Shown here piece by piece: positions 34,934 to 45,518 of a stretch of 64,000 nt of DNA. The notes under the pieces were generated by a model, which was not told the DNA's origin, did no database searches, and was given only the letters and a program-made list of their open reading frames with translations. The stretch's first letter is position 1. Every line of letters starts with the position of its first letter. Source of the stretch: Flavipsychrobacter sp. (GTDB lineage: Bacteria; Bacteroidota; Bacteroidia; Chitinophagales; Chitinophagaceae); the NCBI GenBank assembly GCA_016787265.1, contig JAEUVF010000010.1, forward strand, positions 1-64,000. Reading direction: 5' to 3'. The position numbers and the translations under genes were made by a program.

Positions 34934-36544
34934 ATGAGAACTATTTTGATCGCTGGATTGACGGTTATGACCTGCACTGCCATGGGTCAGTCAATTGAAG
35001 AGGCAAAACAACATCTGTATCATGACCGGCTGCAAAGTGCAGAACAGGTTTTACAACAGGTATTGACACAGGAAAAAGAAGCCTATTACTGGCTCACTGA
35101 AGTGTACCTGGAAGATAATAAAGTTGAAAAAGCAAAATCCCTGCTGAATTCAAGCTCGGATATTTTAAGTGCGCATCCACTGAATAAAGTTGCCTATGGT
35201 AGCGTGCTGCTTGCAGAAAATAAACCTGCAGAAGCTAAAGCACAGTTTGACCAGGCCTTAAAAGACGCCAATCGCAAAACGGAGGTGGATGTAATCAAAG
35301 CGATTGCCCGCGCCCAGGTGGAGAATAAATCAGGTGATGCCAACATAGCTCTTAACCTGATCAGCGAAATCAAGGAAAAGAGCCTGGATGCAGAAGCCAT
35401 CACTTTACGTGGCGATGCTTATCGCAAACTCAACCAGGGTAGTGAAGCTGCCAAAGCTTATATGGAAGCGCTGTTGAAAGATGAAAAATATGCACAGGCT
35501 GCCTACAATCTTGGAAAAATTTACATGACCCAGCAGAACAGCGATATGTTCCTGAAATATTTCAACCAGGCAATTGAAGCGGATCCCAAATTTGCGGCTG
35601 CTTATTATGAGCTGTACTATTACTATTATTTCCGTGATGTAAACAAAGCAAAGGAATACCTGGATCTCTACATTGCGAATACAGATCCCAGTATGGAGCA
35701 TCAATACATGAAAATGGATCTCATGTATGCTTCTGCTAAATATGATGAGGCTATTTCAGGAGCCAATGCCATCCTGGAAAAAGAAGGTGAGCAGGCCAAA
35801 CCTCGTCTGTATAAATTACTGGCTTACAGCTACGATGCCAAAGGTGATTCCAGTAAAGCATTTGAACTGCTGAATACTTATTTCGCCCGTGAAGTTGACA
35901 GCAACCTGGTAGCGAAAGATTTTGATCTGCAGGCTAAACTCTTTAAGAAAATGGACCAGGATTCGCTCGCTGCAATAGCCTGGGAAAAAGCAATTGCCCT
36001 GGACACCGTTGAAAATTACAAACTGGAATACATGCAGCAAATGGCCCAGATGTTTAAAGAAAACAACGATCGCAGCAAAGAAGCAAAATGGCTGGGCAGA
36101 ATTTTCGAAACCAAGAAAGATCCCAACAACCTGGATCTCTATAACTGGGGATTGGCGCACTACGCCGCTTCAGAATTCAGCCAGGCTGATACCGTGTTTG
36201 GCAAATACACAGAGAAATATCCCGACCAGGTATATGGTTATTACTGGAAAGCAAAAAGTCTTGCACAAATTGATAGCACCATGGAGCTTGGCTTAGCGGT
36301 GAACGATTATAAAAAAGTAGCGGAAATCGCAGTCACTGATAAGGAAAAGAACAAGAGTCTGCTCATTCAGGCCTATGGTTACCTGGGAGCTTATGAAGCA
36401 AATGTTTCCAAGGATTATCCTGCGGCCCTTGGCTGGTTCGAGAAAATTCTGGAAGTACAACCAGATAACAGCGATGCGCAGAAATTCGCAGACATTCTTA
36501 AAAAATGGATTGAGGAAGGAAAAGGTCAGACAAAAACTGAATAA
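34934..36544 (+). CDS. periplasmic/exported TPR protein
   Basis: The protein is 536 aa. An N-terminal signal peptide (TILIAGLTVMTCTAMGQ) is followed by about ten tetratricopeptide-like units, for example AKAYMEALLKDEKYAQAAYN, NLGKIYMTQ and AALGWFEKILEVQPDN. No catalytic domain. It probably scaffolds an envelope complex; partner unknown. It ends the plus-strand run 19 bp after the Usp gene and before a bidirectional terminator. Confidence 0.8.
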   Translation: MRTILIAGLTVMTCTAMGQSIEEAKQHLYHDRLQSAEQVLQQVLTQEKEAYYWLTEVYLEDNKVEKAKSLLNSSSDILSAHPLNKVAYGSVLLAENKPAEAKAQFDQALKDANRKTEVDVIKAIARAQVENKSGDANIALNLISEIKEKSLDAEAITLRGDAYRKLNQGSEAAKAYMEALLKDEKYAQAAYNLGKIYMTQQNSDMFLKYFNQAIEADPKFAAAYYELYYYYYFRDVNKAKEYLDLYIANTDPSMEHQYMKMDLMYASAKYDEAISGANAILEKEGEQAKPRLYKLLAYSYDAKGDSSKAFELLNTYFAREVDSNLVAKDFDLQAKLFKKMDQDSLAAIAWEKAIALDTVENYKLEYMQQMAQMFKENNDRSKEAKWLGRIFETKKDPNNLDLYNWGLAHYAASEFSQADTVFGKYTEKYPDQVYGYYWKAKSLAQIDSTMELGLAVNDYKKVAEIAVTDKEKNKSLLIQAYGYLGAYEANVSKDYPAALGWFEKILEVQPDNSDAQKFADILKKWIEEGKGQTKTE

Positions 36545-36588
36545 AAAAACTGTTTTTCTCAAACCGCAAGGTTGGTTTTTTGGGTGTG

Positions 36589-36617
36589 GCCCCTCTTTTC
36601 AAAGAGGGGCATTTTTT
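36589..36617. terminator. bidirectional intrinsic terminator
   Basis: GCCCCTCTT (36589-36597) pairs with AAGAGGGGC (36602-36610), loop TTCA, followed by seven T residues on the plus strand. It separates the TPR gene from the convergent chromate transporter. Confidence 0.85.
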
Positions 36618-37864
36618 TATATCAATATGCCTAGCAGCAGACAGGCAACTACCAATACGGGAGAGGGGATCCTTGAATAATGCAATGCCAGCCAGGTACC
36701 TACAATCACCCCAAGGTTCATCCAGCCATGATCAGCCCATTCCGGCATGGGAATATCTTTCAACATATATAGTGTAGACGCTACCAGGAATCCAACAACC
36801 GAAGCATTGATTCCTTCCAGTGCCCGGAAAACAATCGCATATTTCTTCAGGTTGTTCCAGATGGGAAAGAAAAACAGCACCAGTAATAAACTGGGTAAGA
36901 AGATGGCGACCGTTCCTATAATACATCCTAACACCTGCCAGGCAGTACCACGGTCACTCATGGCAATTCCCCCCATATAACTGGACACACTGAATACGGG
37001 TCCTGGCATGGCACGAACGATACCTGCTCCGGTATAAAAATCATCCCGGCTGATGCGTACCACATTAGGGTTTCGTTGCATCACTTTTTCCGACTCAGGG
37101 CGAACTACAAACTGTTCATACATCATAGCCACCAATACCTGTCCGCCTCCAAATACAATGCTTCCAAAACGATAGGTATTTTCAAACAGGTTGATGGGCC
37201 GACGATTCTGCCAGTCGTTCTTACGTGCCGTTTCCGAAAGCAATCCCGCCAGTAGGAAAATCAGTGCAAACAACCAGATATTGGCCCAATTGATTTTTTT
37301 CCGGTTATCCTCTGCCTGTGGGTAACGACGATCGCTGAGATTGGTGACAAAGCCACCTACCACAATCAGAAGAGGTATCATCCAGGGTATTTTGAAAAAT
37401 ACAAAACTCAGGGTGGCACTGGCCAGTACAATTACTCTTGTAATGGTATTGTGTATGGCCAGTCTGAAAGCTACCGTAGATGCATAAGCGAGAAATCCGA
37501 TTGTCATGGGAGCCACATACTTGAATACATCGTGCTGGAGTTCCTTATTGTTGAAATAGCGCAACAGGAAAGAGAGTGAACCCATTAATAAACTTGCAGG
37601 AAGAATCCAGACCAGTAAAGTGAGGATGGCCAGTGAAATGCCACCCCTTTTATATCCAACCAATGTCAATACCTGCGTGGAAGAAGCTCCTGGTAACATC
37701 TGACAAAAGGCATTGTAGTCCAGCAACTCTTCATGTGAGATGTCCTTACGGTCATGCACAAAGGTTTTCAGCATCATTCCGAAATGCCCCTGCGGCCCGC
37801 CAAAAGCCGTGAGGCTATGCAGTAATACCGCTTTCAGAAAGGGAATATGCCTAACCAATGCCAT
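36617..37864 (-). CDS. chrA: chromate efflux transporter (ChrA, CHR family)
   Basis: The protein is 415 aa, the long two-domain form of the CHR family. Duplicated CHR motifs occur near residue 20 ([16 protein letters not shown]) and near 235 ([16 protein letters not shown]), and each half has [10 protein letters not shown] or [14 protein letters not shown]. About ten membrane segments. Long members export chromate by proton antiport. No chrB regulator is nearby, so the true substrate may be broader. It lies next to the addAB-like pair without obvious functional link. Confidence 0.9.
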   Translation of the reverse strand: MALVRHIPFLKAVLLHSLTAFGGPQGHFGMMLKTFVHDRKDISHEELLDYNAFCQMLPGASSTQVLTLVGYKRGGISLAILTLLVWILPASLLMGSLSFLLRYFNNKELQHDVFKYVAPMTIGFLAYASTVAFRLAIHNTITRVIVLASATLSFVFFKIPWMIPLLIVVGGFVTNLSDRRYPQAEDNRKKINWANIWLFALIFLLAGLLSETARKNDWQNRRPINLFENTYRFGSIVFGGGQVLVAMMYEQFVVRPESEKVMQRNPNVVRISRDDFYTGAGIVRAMPGPVFSVSSYMGGIAMSDRGTAWQVLGCIIGTVAIFLPSLLLVLFFFPIWNNLKKYAIVFRALEGINASVVGFLVASTLYMLKDIPMPEWADHGWMNLGVIVGTWLALHYSRIPSPVLVVACLLLGILI

Positions 37865-37878
37865 TCAGTTAAAAAGTT

Positions 37879-40785
37879 TTACCTGCCACAAATTGTTTGA
37901 TAAGGACAATATTCGCATTTTTCCCGACGCTCTGTTTGGTCAAATGGTTGATCCTTGTTAAATATTTCAACTAAAACTGCCTGGATGGAATCCATGAGTT
38001 CAGGTCCAATCTCCTTAATCCGGTTATCATCCATTTTCCTTTTGGTTGAATTTTCTGAAAATCGCCAGTCAAACTCAGCCCCTTCGCTTCGCATCTGGCG
38101 AACAGTATACAAACCTGCCTGTACCCTGGCAGCTCCAACATGTGCCTGTAGCCAGGCTGGGGCAGTCCCCGATTTTCCAGCCTGTTCCAGTTGTTTTCCC
38201 AGTAATTCCGCGTATAACAGCGTCTGCAAAGCAGCTTTATTTCGATCCGTCCGGTCCCTGCTAAATAAATCCTGTACGGAACGCAGGTCTTTTTTATCAC
38301 CCCCTGTTTTATAATCAATGATCCTGTAAACCCCATCCTTTCTGTCGAGCCGGTCAATAAAACCACCCAACCGAATGGTAAGCTTTCTTCCTTCCACCTC
38401 CAACTGAACGGGATGCGCAATTTTCCACTCCTGGTCTACCATCTCAAAAGGAGCCCAGCGTTTATCCTGCTTTAATACTTCTTCAATATAAATTTTCACC
38501 ACTTCTTCAACAACGCGAAGCGTGCCGGAGTAATCTACAATATGAGTGCGGTCCTTTGCCAATTCCTGTCCCAGTGCTTCTTTTAGATATCTGTCAACCT
38601 GGCTATTGAGCCATTCAAAATCTCCCGGATCCACCCATTTACTTCCTTTTTTTGCTTCAAGCCCCTGGTAGAGAAACTCCATTGCACGATGCAGAAAATT
38701 ACCTAATACCCGCGGCGAAATTTCATCTTCTCTTTCCTCCGGCTCACGAATCCCCTGCAGGTTTTGAAAATAAAAGCGCAGGCGGCAATCGATATAGGTA
38801 TTCAGTGCAGAGGGACTCAAAATAACTTCTTCTCCCGTATACTTATTCAGCGTGCGCATTACAGCATCATCCTTTTCAATTACAATGGGGTCCTTCGCTT
38901 TGGGATTAATTTTCATCCTTACCGATTTCCGGATAATTGGAATACCGGTTTCATATTCAACCTGTGTCAGAAAACGACTCTGCTCTGCCATGCCTTTTTC
39001 ATCCACCGCAGTATTATACAGGCATGAAACAGATTGGCTTCTTTGCAGGAGGCGATAAAATACATAGGCAAAAATCGCATCCTGGTTTTCAAGCACACTT
39101 AATCCATAGGCCCTGCGGATACTGTCCGGAATCAGGGTAGGGGCTACTGCCTTTTTTGGCATGATACCTTCATTTACATTCAGCAGTATGATGTGTTTAA
39201 AATCCAGCGCACGACTCTCCAGCAATCCCATGATCTGCAAACCGCGGAGTGGTTCACCTTCCAGCGGTACTGACTGTGATCGCATTACCTGTAGTATCAG
39301 TTCGGAAATAAAGGAAAGGCTTAATTCTTCATTTCTTTCGAGTAGTAAATCTTCGAGCCTGTTTAGCTGAGCATGAGCCGCGTGAATCAATTGCGCATCC
39401 AGTTCGGTGGCATCTCCCTCTGCAAATGTTGCCAGGTGGTTTTCCAGGATTTCCCGAATCAAAGCAATTATTTCAATGGGTTGCTGAATGGGAGTAAGGC
39501 TTTTTTTCAAGCGGGGCTCCTCCAGTTTTTCCCAGGTAATAACCGGAATGCTTACCAAGGATTTCTGCAAAATGGCACCAGCAATTTCTGCTGCTTCCGG
39601 AAGCTGATACAGATAAGGATGTTGTACCAACAACAGAAGCGGTTGATAATAAACAGACCGGCCCTTGTTTTGCCAGAGTGATTCCTGTATCCGGATGATG
39701 GTTTGCATTAGTGAATACAGAGGCGATTGCACCAGGCCATACCCCATGGTTATATTCACCTTATCTGTCCAATCTGGCAGCGCGTGTAATACCGGTAATA
39801 ACTGGTTTTCATCTGCCAGTAAAATCGCCGTTTGTTCGGGTTCTTCTTTTATACCCGGAATATTCTCCAGCAATACAGGAAGCATCCTTACTTGTGCAGC
39901 ATTTCCTTCTGCGGCAATCAATTGAATGGAACGATCCTTTCTACGTATGTTATTACTTGTTGGTAACTGGTTTTGAAATAAGGAAAGATTCCTTCTTAAA
40001 AACCGGCCAGCTTCCTGGAGTTCATCATGGATATAATGTGTATCGGTATCAAAATAAAACAAGGCGATCCCCTGCGCTTCCCATTTTTTAAATACCTGCA
40101 ACTCGGATCTGTTCAGGGCATTAAAGCCAACAAATACCAGGTGTTTCCATCGGGATGGAAAATCAGTACGGTCGTTTGCTTCGGCAACAAGGCTCCGGTA
40201 AATCATACCGGTTGTAGTCAATCCTCTTTGCTCCAGTTCGTTTCGGAATAAGTCAAATATAGCGGGAAGGTGTTTCCACAATTGTAAAAAACGCTCTTTC
40301 TGTTTGCTTAGACGTTCAACCGAAAAGTTTTTCCAGAAACGTTGTAAATAATCAAGTTGCTCTTCCGTTAAATAATCCAGACCCTGGTCAATGGCTGCCA
40401 ACTCTGCCAGGTTGCTGTAAATATCTTTTATTGATACAGCGTTTGATTCGAGTTCAGTAAAATCATTCAGTAAGATTTCACCCAATGGATAAAAGCGTTC
40501 AAAGCTGACCGGTAGTAAATCCTGCTCCTGCCAAACTTTGCTATAGGCTTCATACAAAAGGAAGGAGCATAGCAATCGGTCTGCCGGTAAGCGATTTGTT
40601 GACTCCTGGATAAATTCATGGATAGTAAATAAATCCGGACTCCAGATCGGTCGGTCTACTAACTCTCCCAGGTGTTGCCGGAAATAAATAGCCGGACGTT
40701 TATTCGGAAAGATGATTGCACAATCTGCAATGTCATTTCCAAATTTTTTATATAAATGAGACGCAACTGTTTTAAGAAAACTCAT
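37879..40785 (-). CDS. AddB-like PD-(D/E)XK exonuclease subunit
   Basis: The protein is 968 aa. The N-terminal two thirds form an inactivated UvrD-like helicase scaffold. The C-terminal nuclease has GGFIDRLDRKDGVYRIIDYKTGG, the catalytic core. One Cys in IDCRLRFYF near residue 660 and three in CEYCPYQTIC at the end can bind the 4Fe-4S cluster known in AddB. With the next gene upstream it forms an AddAB-type helicase-nuclease that resects double-strand breaks for RecA loading. Its start is 17 bp after the AddA-like stop. Confidence 0.85.
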   Translation of the reverse strand: MSFLKTVASHLYKKFGNDIADCAIIFPNKRPAIYFRQHLGELVDRPIWSPDLFTIHEFIQESTNRLPADRLLCSFLLYEAYSKVWQEQDLLPVSFERFYPLGEILLNDFTELESNAVSIKDIYSNLAELAAIDQGLDYLTEEQLDYLQRFWKNFSVERLSKQKERFLQLWKHLPAIFDLFRNELEQRGLTTTGMIYRSLVAEANDRTDFPSRWKHLVFVGFNALNRSELQVFKKWEAQGIALFYFDTDTHYIHDELQEAGRFLRRNLSLFQNQLPTSNNIRRKDRSIQLIAAEGNAAQVRMLPVLLENIPGIKEEPEQTAILLADENQLLPVLHALPDWTDKVNITMGYGLVQSPLYSLMQTIIRIQESLWQNKGRSVYYQPLLLLVQHPYLYQLPEAAEIAGAILQKSLVSIPVITWEKLEEPRLKKSLTPIQQPIEIIALIREILENHLATFAEGDATELDAQLIHAAHAQLNRLEDLLLERNEELSLSFISELILQVMRSQSVPLEGEPLRGLQIMGLLESRALDFKHIILLNVNEGIMPKKAVAPTLIPDSIRRAYGLSVLENQDAIFAYVFYRLLQRSQSVSCLYNTAVDEKGMAEQSRFLTQVEYETGIPIIRKSVRMKINPKAKDPIVIEKDDAVMRTLNKYTGEEVILSPSALNTYIDCRLRFYFQNLQGIREPEEREDEISPRVLGNFLHRAMEFLYQGLEAKKGSKWVDPGDFEWLNSQVDRYLKEALGQELAKDRTHIVDYSGTLRVVEEVVKIYIEEVLKQDKRWAPFEMVDQEWKIAHPVQLEVEGRKLTIRLGGFIDRLDRKDGVYRIIDYKTGGDKKDLRSVQDLFSRDRTDRNKAALQTLLYAELLGKQLEQAGKSGTAPAWLQAHVGAARVQAGLYTVRQMRSEGAEFDWRFSENSTKRKMDDNRIKEIGPELMDSIQAVLVEIFNKDQPFDQTERREKCEYCPYQTICGR

Positions 40786-40801
40786 ACTGATTGATTAACC
40801 A

Positions 40802-43800
40802 TTAACCGAATAATTTTCCCTGTTGATGAGGCAGGGCATGAAGTGGTACCAATGATTTATTGTAACCATAATAAACATAGGCTTGTACCGAAGGAAACCC
40901 CATCAGTTCCAGTAATTCCTTGTATTCCTTTAATTGCCTGGCATGTGAAGTTTTGGTGTCCTGAGTGAATTTAAAATCGAGCAGAATGGTTTCCTGTTTG
41001 CCTGCCAGTATCTTATCAGGCCTTCTCACAGCTCCACCTGGCAGCAAAATGGATTTTTCATTCAGTACTTTATAGGCTCCACTTAACCATTTGCCCAGCT
41101 GATCCTGCTCAAATACTTCCTGTACATAGGTTTTTACCTGTTCCAGCTGTGCTGAATTGATACTGCCTTCCAGCTGCATCCGCTGAAGACAGGCATCTAA
41201 CTCTTTTGCTTCTGAAATTCTGGATAAAACGAGGTGAGCCAGTTGTCCAAGTTTCTGTTGCTCAGTTGGATGAAGTCTTAACAATTGTTCCTCCATAGCG
41301 GGTTCTCTCAATAAAGCAATCTGCCGCAGGCTTGTTGGCGACGTTGGGAGAACCAGGTCGTTTTCTCTGCCAGGTGTACTGGTATCCCGTTCCAGTTTTC
41401 CATCAACAAGAAAAGGATTTGATTTATTGATCCCCTCAAAAATCAGGTCAGCGATATTGTTCATGGCTGCTTCATCTTTTGAAACCGGAAGAGGAGCCAT
41501 CATAAAAATTCCCTGCCTGGCGCGTGTCAATGCCACATACAACAGATTAAGTGCATCCATCCTGCTCATCAGCATTTCTTCAAAGTATTCATATGCAAAC
41601 GCTGTTTCCGCCAGAGAGGTCTGAATGTCTACAGGTAACACATCAAGTTGAGAGGAATCGTCCTGCCAGTCGCACCATAATAAACCTTTATCCGATTTTA
41701 ACTTCCAATCTGTATAAGGCAACAGGACTACGTCAAATGCCAAACCTTTGGATTTATGAATCGTCAGTATCTGTATAGCATTGGATGCGGATGAAAGCGG
41801 CAGTGCTCTATTTGTTCCATCCTCTTTCCACCAGGTAATAAAATCACGTATGGATGGTTTACCCTTGGTACTAAAGGAGTTTACCAGGTCGCGGAAGGCA
41901 AGGATATACGGCTGTTCAATTTGCCAGGCATCCAATTTGAATATTGAGATAAGTAGTTCCGTTGCTTCGTATAGAGATGACTGTGAGATGCGTTTCCTTT
42001 CCTCTACAAATGCGGCTGGCAATAAGGAGAGCTGGTGATTTATATCTCTGCGGTATAAGATTTTTTCGGATATGGATACTTCTTCCCGGATTGCATTTGC
42101 CTGCACCAACTCTACCCTGGCGATATCATCTTTTTCATTAAGGAGATATCGGAAAGCAGCCAATAGCAATTGAATAGCGGGTGAAGCGCTGATCAGGAGG
42201 GCATCAGAAGAAACCAGTTTGTAATCATGAACTGTGCCTGATTTTTGTTTGTGCTCCAGTAAGATGCTGATGATTCTTCTGGCATCTGCATTGTTGCGGG
42301 TAAGTATGGCCAGTTGTTCCGGTTTCAGTTGGTGAACAAGCAACAATTCATCAATCAGTTCACAAAGGCGGGCTTCCGCTGCCGGTTTCCAGGAATTAGG
42401 TGCGCGGGATTCTTCTTTTTCATAGAATCTTATTTCCACCTTGCCTCCAGGTTTACAGGTTACCGGCTTTTGCTGAATCACATCTTTATAAGCATCTTCT
42501 ATTATAGTAAAATAAGAATTCTTATGCAGTCGGTCCTGAATGGACAGATCCTGCACCTGGCTCATTTCATTCGAGAAGTCCTGCTGCAGTAAGGCGGGAA
42601 TGGTGCTGAATAAAGTATTATTAAAATCAATTATAGAAGCGCAACTCCTGTAATTTTCCTGCAGACTGGCTTCCTGCACCATCTGTGCACCGATATCCTG
42701 TTTTACCTGTGCCTGAAGCAATCGCCAGTCGCCATTTCTCCACCGGTAAATAGATTGTTTTACATCACCCACCACCAGGTTATATGCACCAACAGCAACA
42801 GACTGTTCCAGTAGGGGTTTGAAATTATCCCATTGAAAGCGGCTGGTATCCTGGAATTCATCAAGCAGAAAATGCTGATACCGGTTTCCGATTTTTTCAT
42901 AAATGAAGGGAACCTCATTGTCTTTCACCAGCTCTCTTAATAATTGCTGGGTATCGGATATGAGTAGTACATTATTATCGCGACGATAATCACCCAACTG
43001 ATCCGCGAGTATGCGCAATAAGCTGAGGTTATTCAGTTTACGAAGGATGGCCCGGGCAGTTTGATAAGAGAATGCATGTTCTGCGTAATAATCAAGTGCC
43101 TGAGCCAGGCAGGTGTTGAGGGCAGGGTAGATGTTGGCAACTGCTTCTTTAACTTCCGGAGTTGCTTTAGCCGTGGTCCATTTGGCGAGGTTATCACGAG
43201 CATTCAGTACGGTAACTTTGGACTCAAAATTCTTTTTTTGAATTTTAGTGAAATAGGTAATGAAACTTTTATTGCCTCCGGAAAAGAACGTTGCATCAAT
43301 GCCTGCCTTTTGAAGGATGTCGTTTCCCTGCTGGCCGAAATTCCGCATCGTTTCCTCTACCTTCCTGACAAGCTCCTGCATGGATTTTTTCAGCGACTCG
43401 AATGCAGCAGTGGGGTTTTCCAGGTTGCGCATATTCTCTTCAAAACGGTAGAAGCGTTCCTGAAATATTTCACTGGCCAGTGCATGCAACTCTGATCTGA
43501 AATCCCAGTTTTGTCCGGCATCAATTCTGTCGATAGCGATAGACCGGATCCAGTCTAATAATTCCTGGCTGGATTCCAACAATTCAAAAAGGCGGTCTGC
43601 TAATTCTTCTTTTACAATATCCTGGTTTAACTGCAATTCAAAACCTGCATCCAGGCCAATTTCAAAAGCAAAGGACCGGATAACCTGCTGAACAAAGCTA
43701 TCAATAGTAGATACAGAGAACTTCGCGTAGTCGTGCAGGATAGTTCTGTAAATGCGGTCGGCTGCTGTTTGTAAAGCAAGAGTATCATTTAATTCCGGAA

Positions 43801-44038
43801 ACCTGTCTTGTATAATGCGGCTATAAGGAGTTGTTGCACCGGTGGCGATTTTTTTTAACTCTCCCAGGATCCTTTCTTTCATCTCTTCAGTCGCCTTATT
43901 AGTAAACGTAACAGCCAGGATTTCCCGGTATTTGTACGGATTTTCAAATAAGAGGCAGAGATATTCAGAGGCGAGTAAAAATGTTTTTCCTGATCCTGCA
44001 GAAGCTCTGTAAATATGAAGCGGGGCGCTGTTTAACAT
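40802..44038 (-). CDS. UvrD/Rep-type helicase-nuclease, AddA-like
   Basis: The protein is 1078 aa. The Walker A box is RASAGSGKTFLLA near residue 11; VTFTNKATEEMKERIL is motif Ia. LLDEFQDTSRFQW is Walker B, VGDVKQSIYRWR motif III, TIHKSKGLAFDVVLLP motif V and LYVALTRARQGI motif VI. The C-terminal nuclease-like region contains ILLDFKFTQD, a plausible PD-(D/E)XK core. It is the motor of an AddAB-like DSB resection complex with the following gene. The start ATG at 44038 faces the dGTPase gene divergently across 62 bp. Confidence 0.88.
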   Translation of the reverse strand: MLNSAPLHIYRASAGSGKTFLLASEYLCLLFENPYKYREILAVTFTNKATEEMKERILGELKKIATGATTPYSRIIQDRFPELNDTLALQTAADRIYRTILHDYAKFSVSTIDSFVQQVIRSFAFEIGLDAGFELQLNQDIVKEELADRLFELLESSQELLDWIRSIAIDRIDAGQNWDFRSELHALASEIFQERFYRFEENMRNLENPTAAFESLKKSMQELVRKVEETMRNFGQQGNDILQKAGIDATFFSGGNKSFITYFTKIQKKNFESKVTVLNARDNLAKWTTAKATPEVKEAVANIYPALNTCLAQALDYYAEHAFSYQTARAILRKLNNLSLLRILADQLGDYRRDNNVLLISDTQQLLRELVKDNEVPFIYEKIGNRYQHFLLDEFQDTSRFQWDNFKPLLEQSVAVGAYNLVVGDVKQSIYRWRNGDWRLLQAQVKQDIGAQMVQEASLQENYRSCASIIDFNNTLFSTIPALLQQDFSNEMSQVQDLSIQDRLHKNSYFTIIEDAYKDVIQQKPVTCKPGGKVEIRFYEKEESRAPNSWKPAAEARLCELIDELLLVHQLKPEQLAILTRNNADARRIISILLEHKQKSGTVHDYKLVSSDALLISASPAIQLLLAAFRYLLNEKDDIARVELVQANAIREEVSISEKILYRRDINHQLSLLPAAFVEERKRISQSSLYEATELLISIFKLDAWQIEQPYILAFRDLVNSFSTKGKPSIRDFITWWKEDGTNRALPLSSASNAIQILTIHKSKGLAFDVVLLPYTDWKLKSDKGLLWCDWQDDSSQLDVLPVDIQTSLAETAFAYEYFEEMLMSRMDALNLLYVALTRARQGIFMMAPLPVSKDEAAMNNIADLIFEGINKSNPFLVDGKLERDTSTPGRENDLVLPTSPTSLRQIALLREPAMEEQLLRLHPTEQQKLGQLAHLVLSRISEAKELDACLQRMQLEGSINSAQLEQVKTYVQEVFEQDQLGKWLSGAYKVLNEKSILLPGGAVRRPDKILAGKQETILLDFKFTQDTKTSHARQLKEYKELLELMGFPSVQAYVYYGYNKSLVPLHALPHQQGKLFG

Positions 44039-44100
44039 GAAGGAAAGTTAAGCTGCCCAAACTTATCAATAATTGCTAAAAGGGAACCTACATTTGCAGC

Positions 44101-45468
44101 ATGATGAACTGGAATACCTGCTTTACGAATGCAAGATTTGGTCAGGAATATCGGTCGGCCCAGGCCAGAACTGCCTATGAGCGTGATTTTGATCGCCTTA
44201 TCTTTTCTGCTGCATTCCGTCGGTTACAGGATAAAACGCAGGTATTTCCATTACCCGGACCGGTACTTGTACACAATCGCCTAACCCATTCACTGGAAGT
44301 AGCGAGTGTGGGGCGATCGCTTGGAAAACTGGTGGGCAATGAACTGGCTGAACTGCTGGATCCAGCTGCTAGGGAATTTTATCAGGTTGATTTAGCGAGT
44401 GTGATAGCTGCTGCCTGCCTTGCACATGATATCGGTAATCCTGCCTTTGGGCATTCCGGTGAGTCAGCTATATCCGCTTATTTTACAGATGCGGCTGCGG
44501 ATGAATTAAATGGAATTACCCTTCGTGAACATTTCAATAAAGCTGAATGGCAGGATCTGACACATTTTGAAGGAAATGCCAATTCTTTCCGCATACTCAC
44601 CCATCACTATGCAAATCGCCAGCAGGGTGGTTATCAGTTGACCTACAGTACACTGGCGGCGATTGCCAAATATCCCTGTGCATCCCTTGCAGCAGATGGC
44701 TCAGCAGTACACCGGAAGAAATACGGGTTTTTTCAATCCGAGCAGGAAAGTTTCAGAAAAGTGGCGGAAACCCTTGGTATGCTGGCTGAACAGGAAGATC
44801 CACTGGTATTTCGTCGCCATCCCTTTGTATACCTGGTGGAGGCTGCGGATGATATCTGTTACCGGGTGATCGATTGGGAAGATGCACATCGTATAGGCAT
44901 ACTCGATAGCAAAACTGCTGTGGAAGCCCTGGTGAACCTGCTGGAAACAGGAAGAAAGGATAAAATGGAGCGAATACACACCACACTTGAAATGTTGAAA
45001 GGTGATCCCCGCGAACAATTGGCTTTTCTTCGTGCTATGTCGATTAACCTTCTGGTGGAAACTGCGGTGAAGAATTTTATGAAAAATGAATCAGAATTAC
45101 TAACGGGAATGTATAACCGATCTTTACTGGATGATGTGGAACCCCCTATGGGAGCGGCTTTGAAAGAAATCAACAGTATAACGGTGAAGCGCATTTACAA
45201 TCATGAAACGGTGGTAAAAATTGAACTGGCAGGATATGAAGTGATGCATTCCCTCCTGAGTCATTTTATTCCGGCAGTATTGAACCAGCGACCCAGTCAC
45301 AGGGAGAAGAAAGTATTGCAGTTATTACCGGATCAATATCGGGAAGAAGGAGCGGGCGATTATGTAAAGGCATTAAATGTGGTAGATTTTATTGCAGGCA
45401 TGACCGATTCCTATGCGATGGAATTGTACAAAAACCTGCACGGCATCAGTTTACCCCGCCACACCTGA
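44101..45468 (+). CDS. dgt: deoxyguanosinetriphosphate triphosphohydrolase (dNTPase)
   Basis: The protein is 455 aa. The N-terminal RTAYERDFDRLIFSAAFRRLQDKTQVF and the HD-domain residues RLTHSLEVASV near 60, AHDIGNPAFGHSGE near 112 and FEGNANSFRI are characteristic. It hydrolyses dGTP or other dNTPs to nucleoside and triphosphate, adjusting pools. Cytosolic. It is divergent from the AddA-like gene, a sensible neighbour for DNA repair but without proven link. Confidence 0.92.
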   Translation: MMNWNTCFTNARFGQEYRSAQARTAYERDFDRLIFSAAFRRLQDKTQVFPLPGPVLVHNRLTHSLEVASVGRSLGKLVGNELAELLDPAAREFYQVDLASVIAAACLAHDIGNPAFGHSGESAISAYFTDAAADELNGITLREHFNKAEWQDLTHFEGNANSFRILTHHYANRQQGGYQLTYSTLAAIAKYPCASLAADGSAVHRKKYGFFQSEQESFRKVAETLGMLAEQEDPLVFRRHPFVYLVEAADDICYRVIDWEDAHRIGILDSKTAVEALVNLLETGRKDKMERIHTTLEMLKGDPREQLAFLRAMSINLLVETAVKNFMKNESELLTGMYNRSLLDDVEPPMGAALKEINSITVKRIYNHETVVKIELAGYEVMHSLLSHFIPAVLNQRPSHREKKVLQLLPDQYREEGAGDYVKALNVVDFIAGMTDSYAMELYKNLHGISLPRHT

Positions 45469-45476
45469 TTCCTCTT

Positions 45477-45518
45477 CTGACGTCTCATATCTGACATCTC
45501 ACGTCTCATGTCTCATTT
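45477..45518. repeat. degenerate short direct repeats (TCTGACRTCTCA type)
   Basis: Units such as CTGACGTCTCAT, CTGACATCTCAC and GTCTCATGTCTCAT follow each other after the dgt stop and reach the 3' end of the beta-lactamase-like gene. It is the complement of the 27204-27241 family. Confidence 0.6.

Noticed and set aside
37879..44038. A defence system made of the helicase and nuclease pair
   Set aside because: Motifs, lengths, gene order and the Fe-S cysteines fit the housekeeping AddAB-type break-repair complex.
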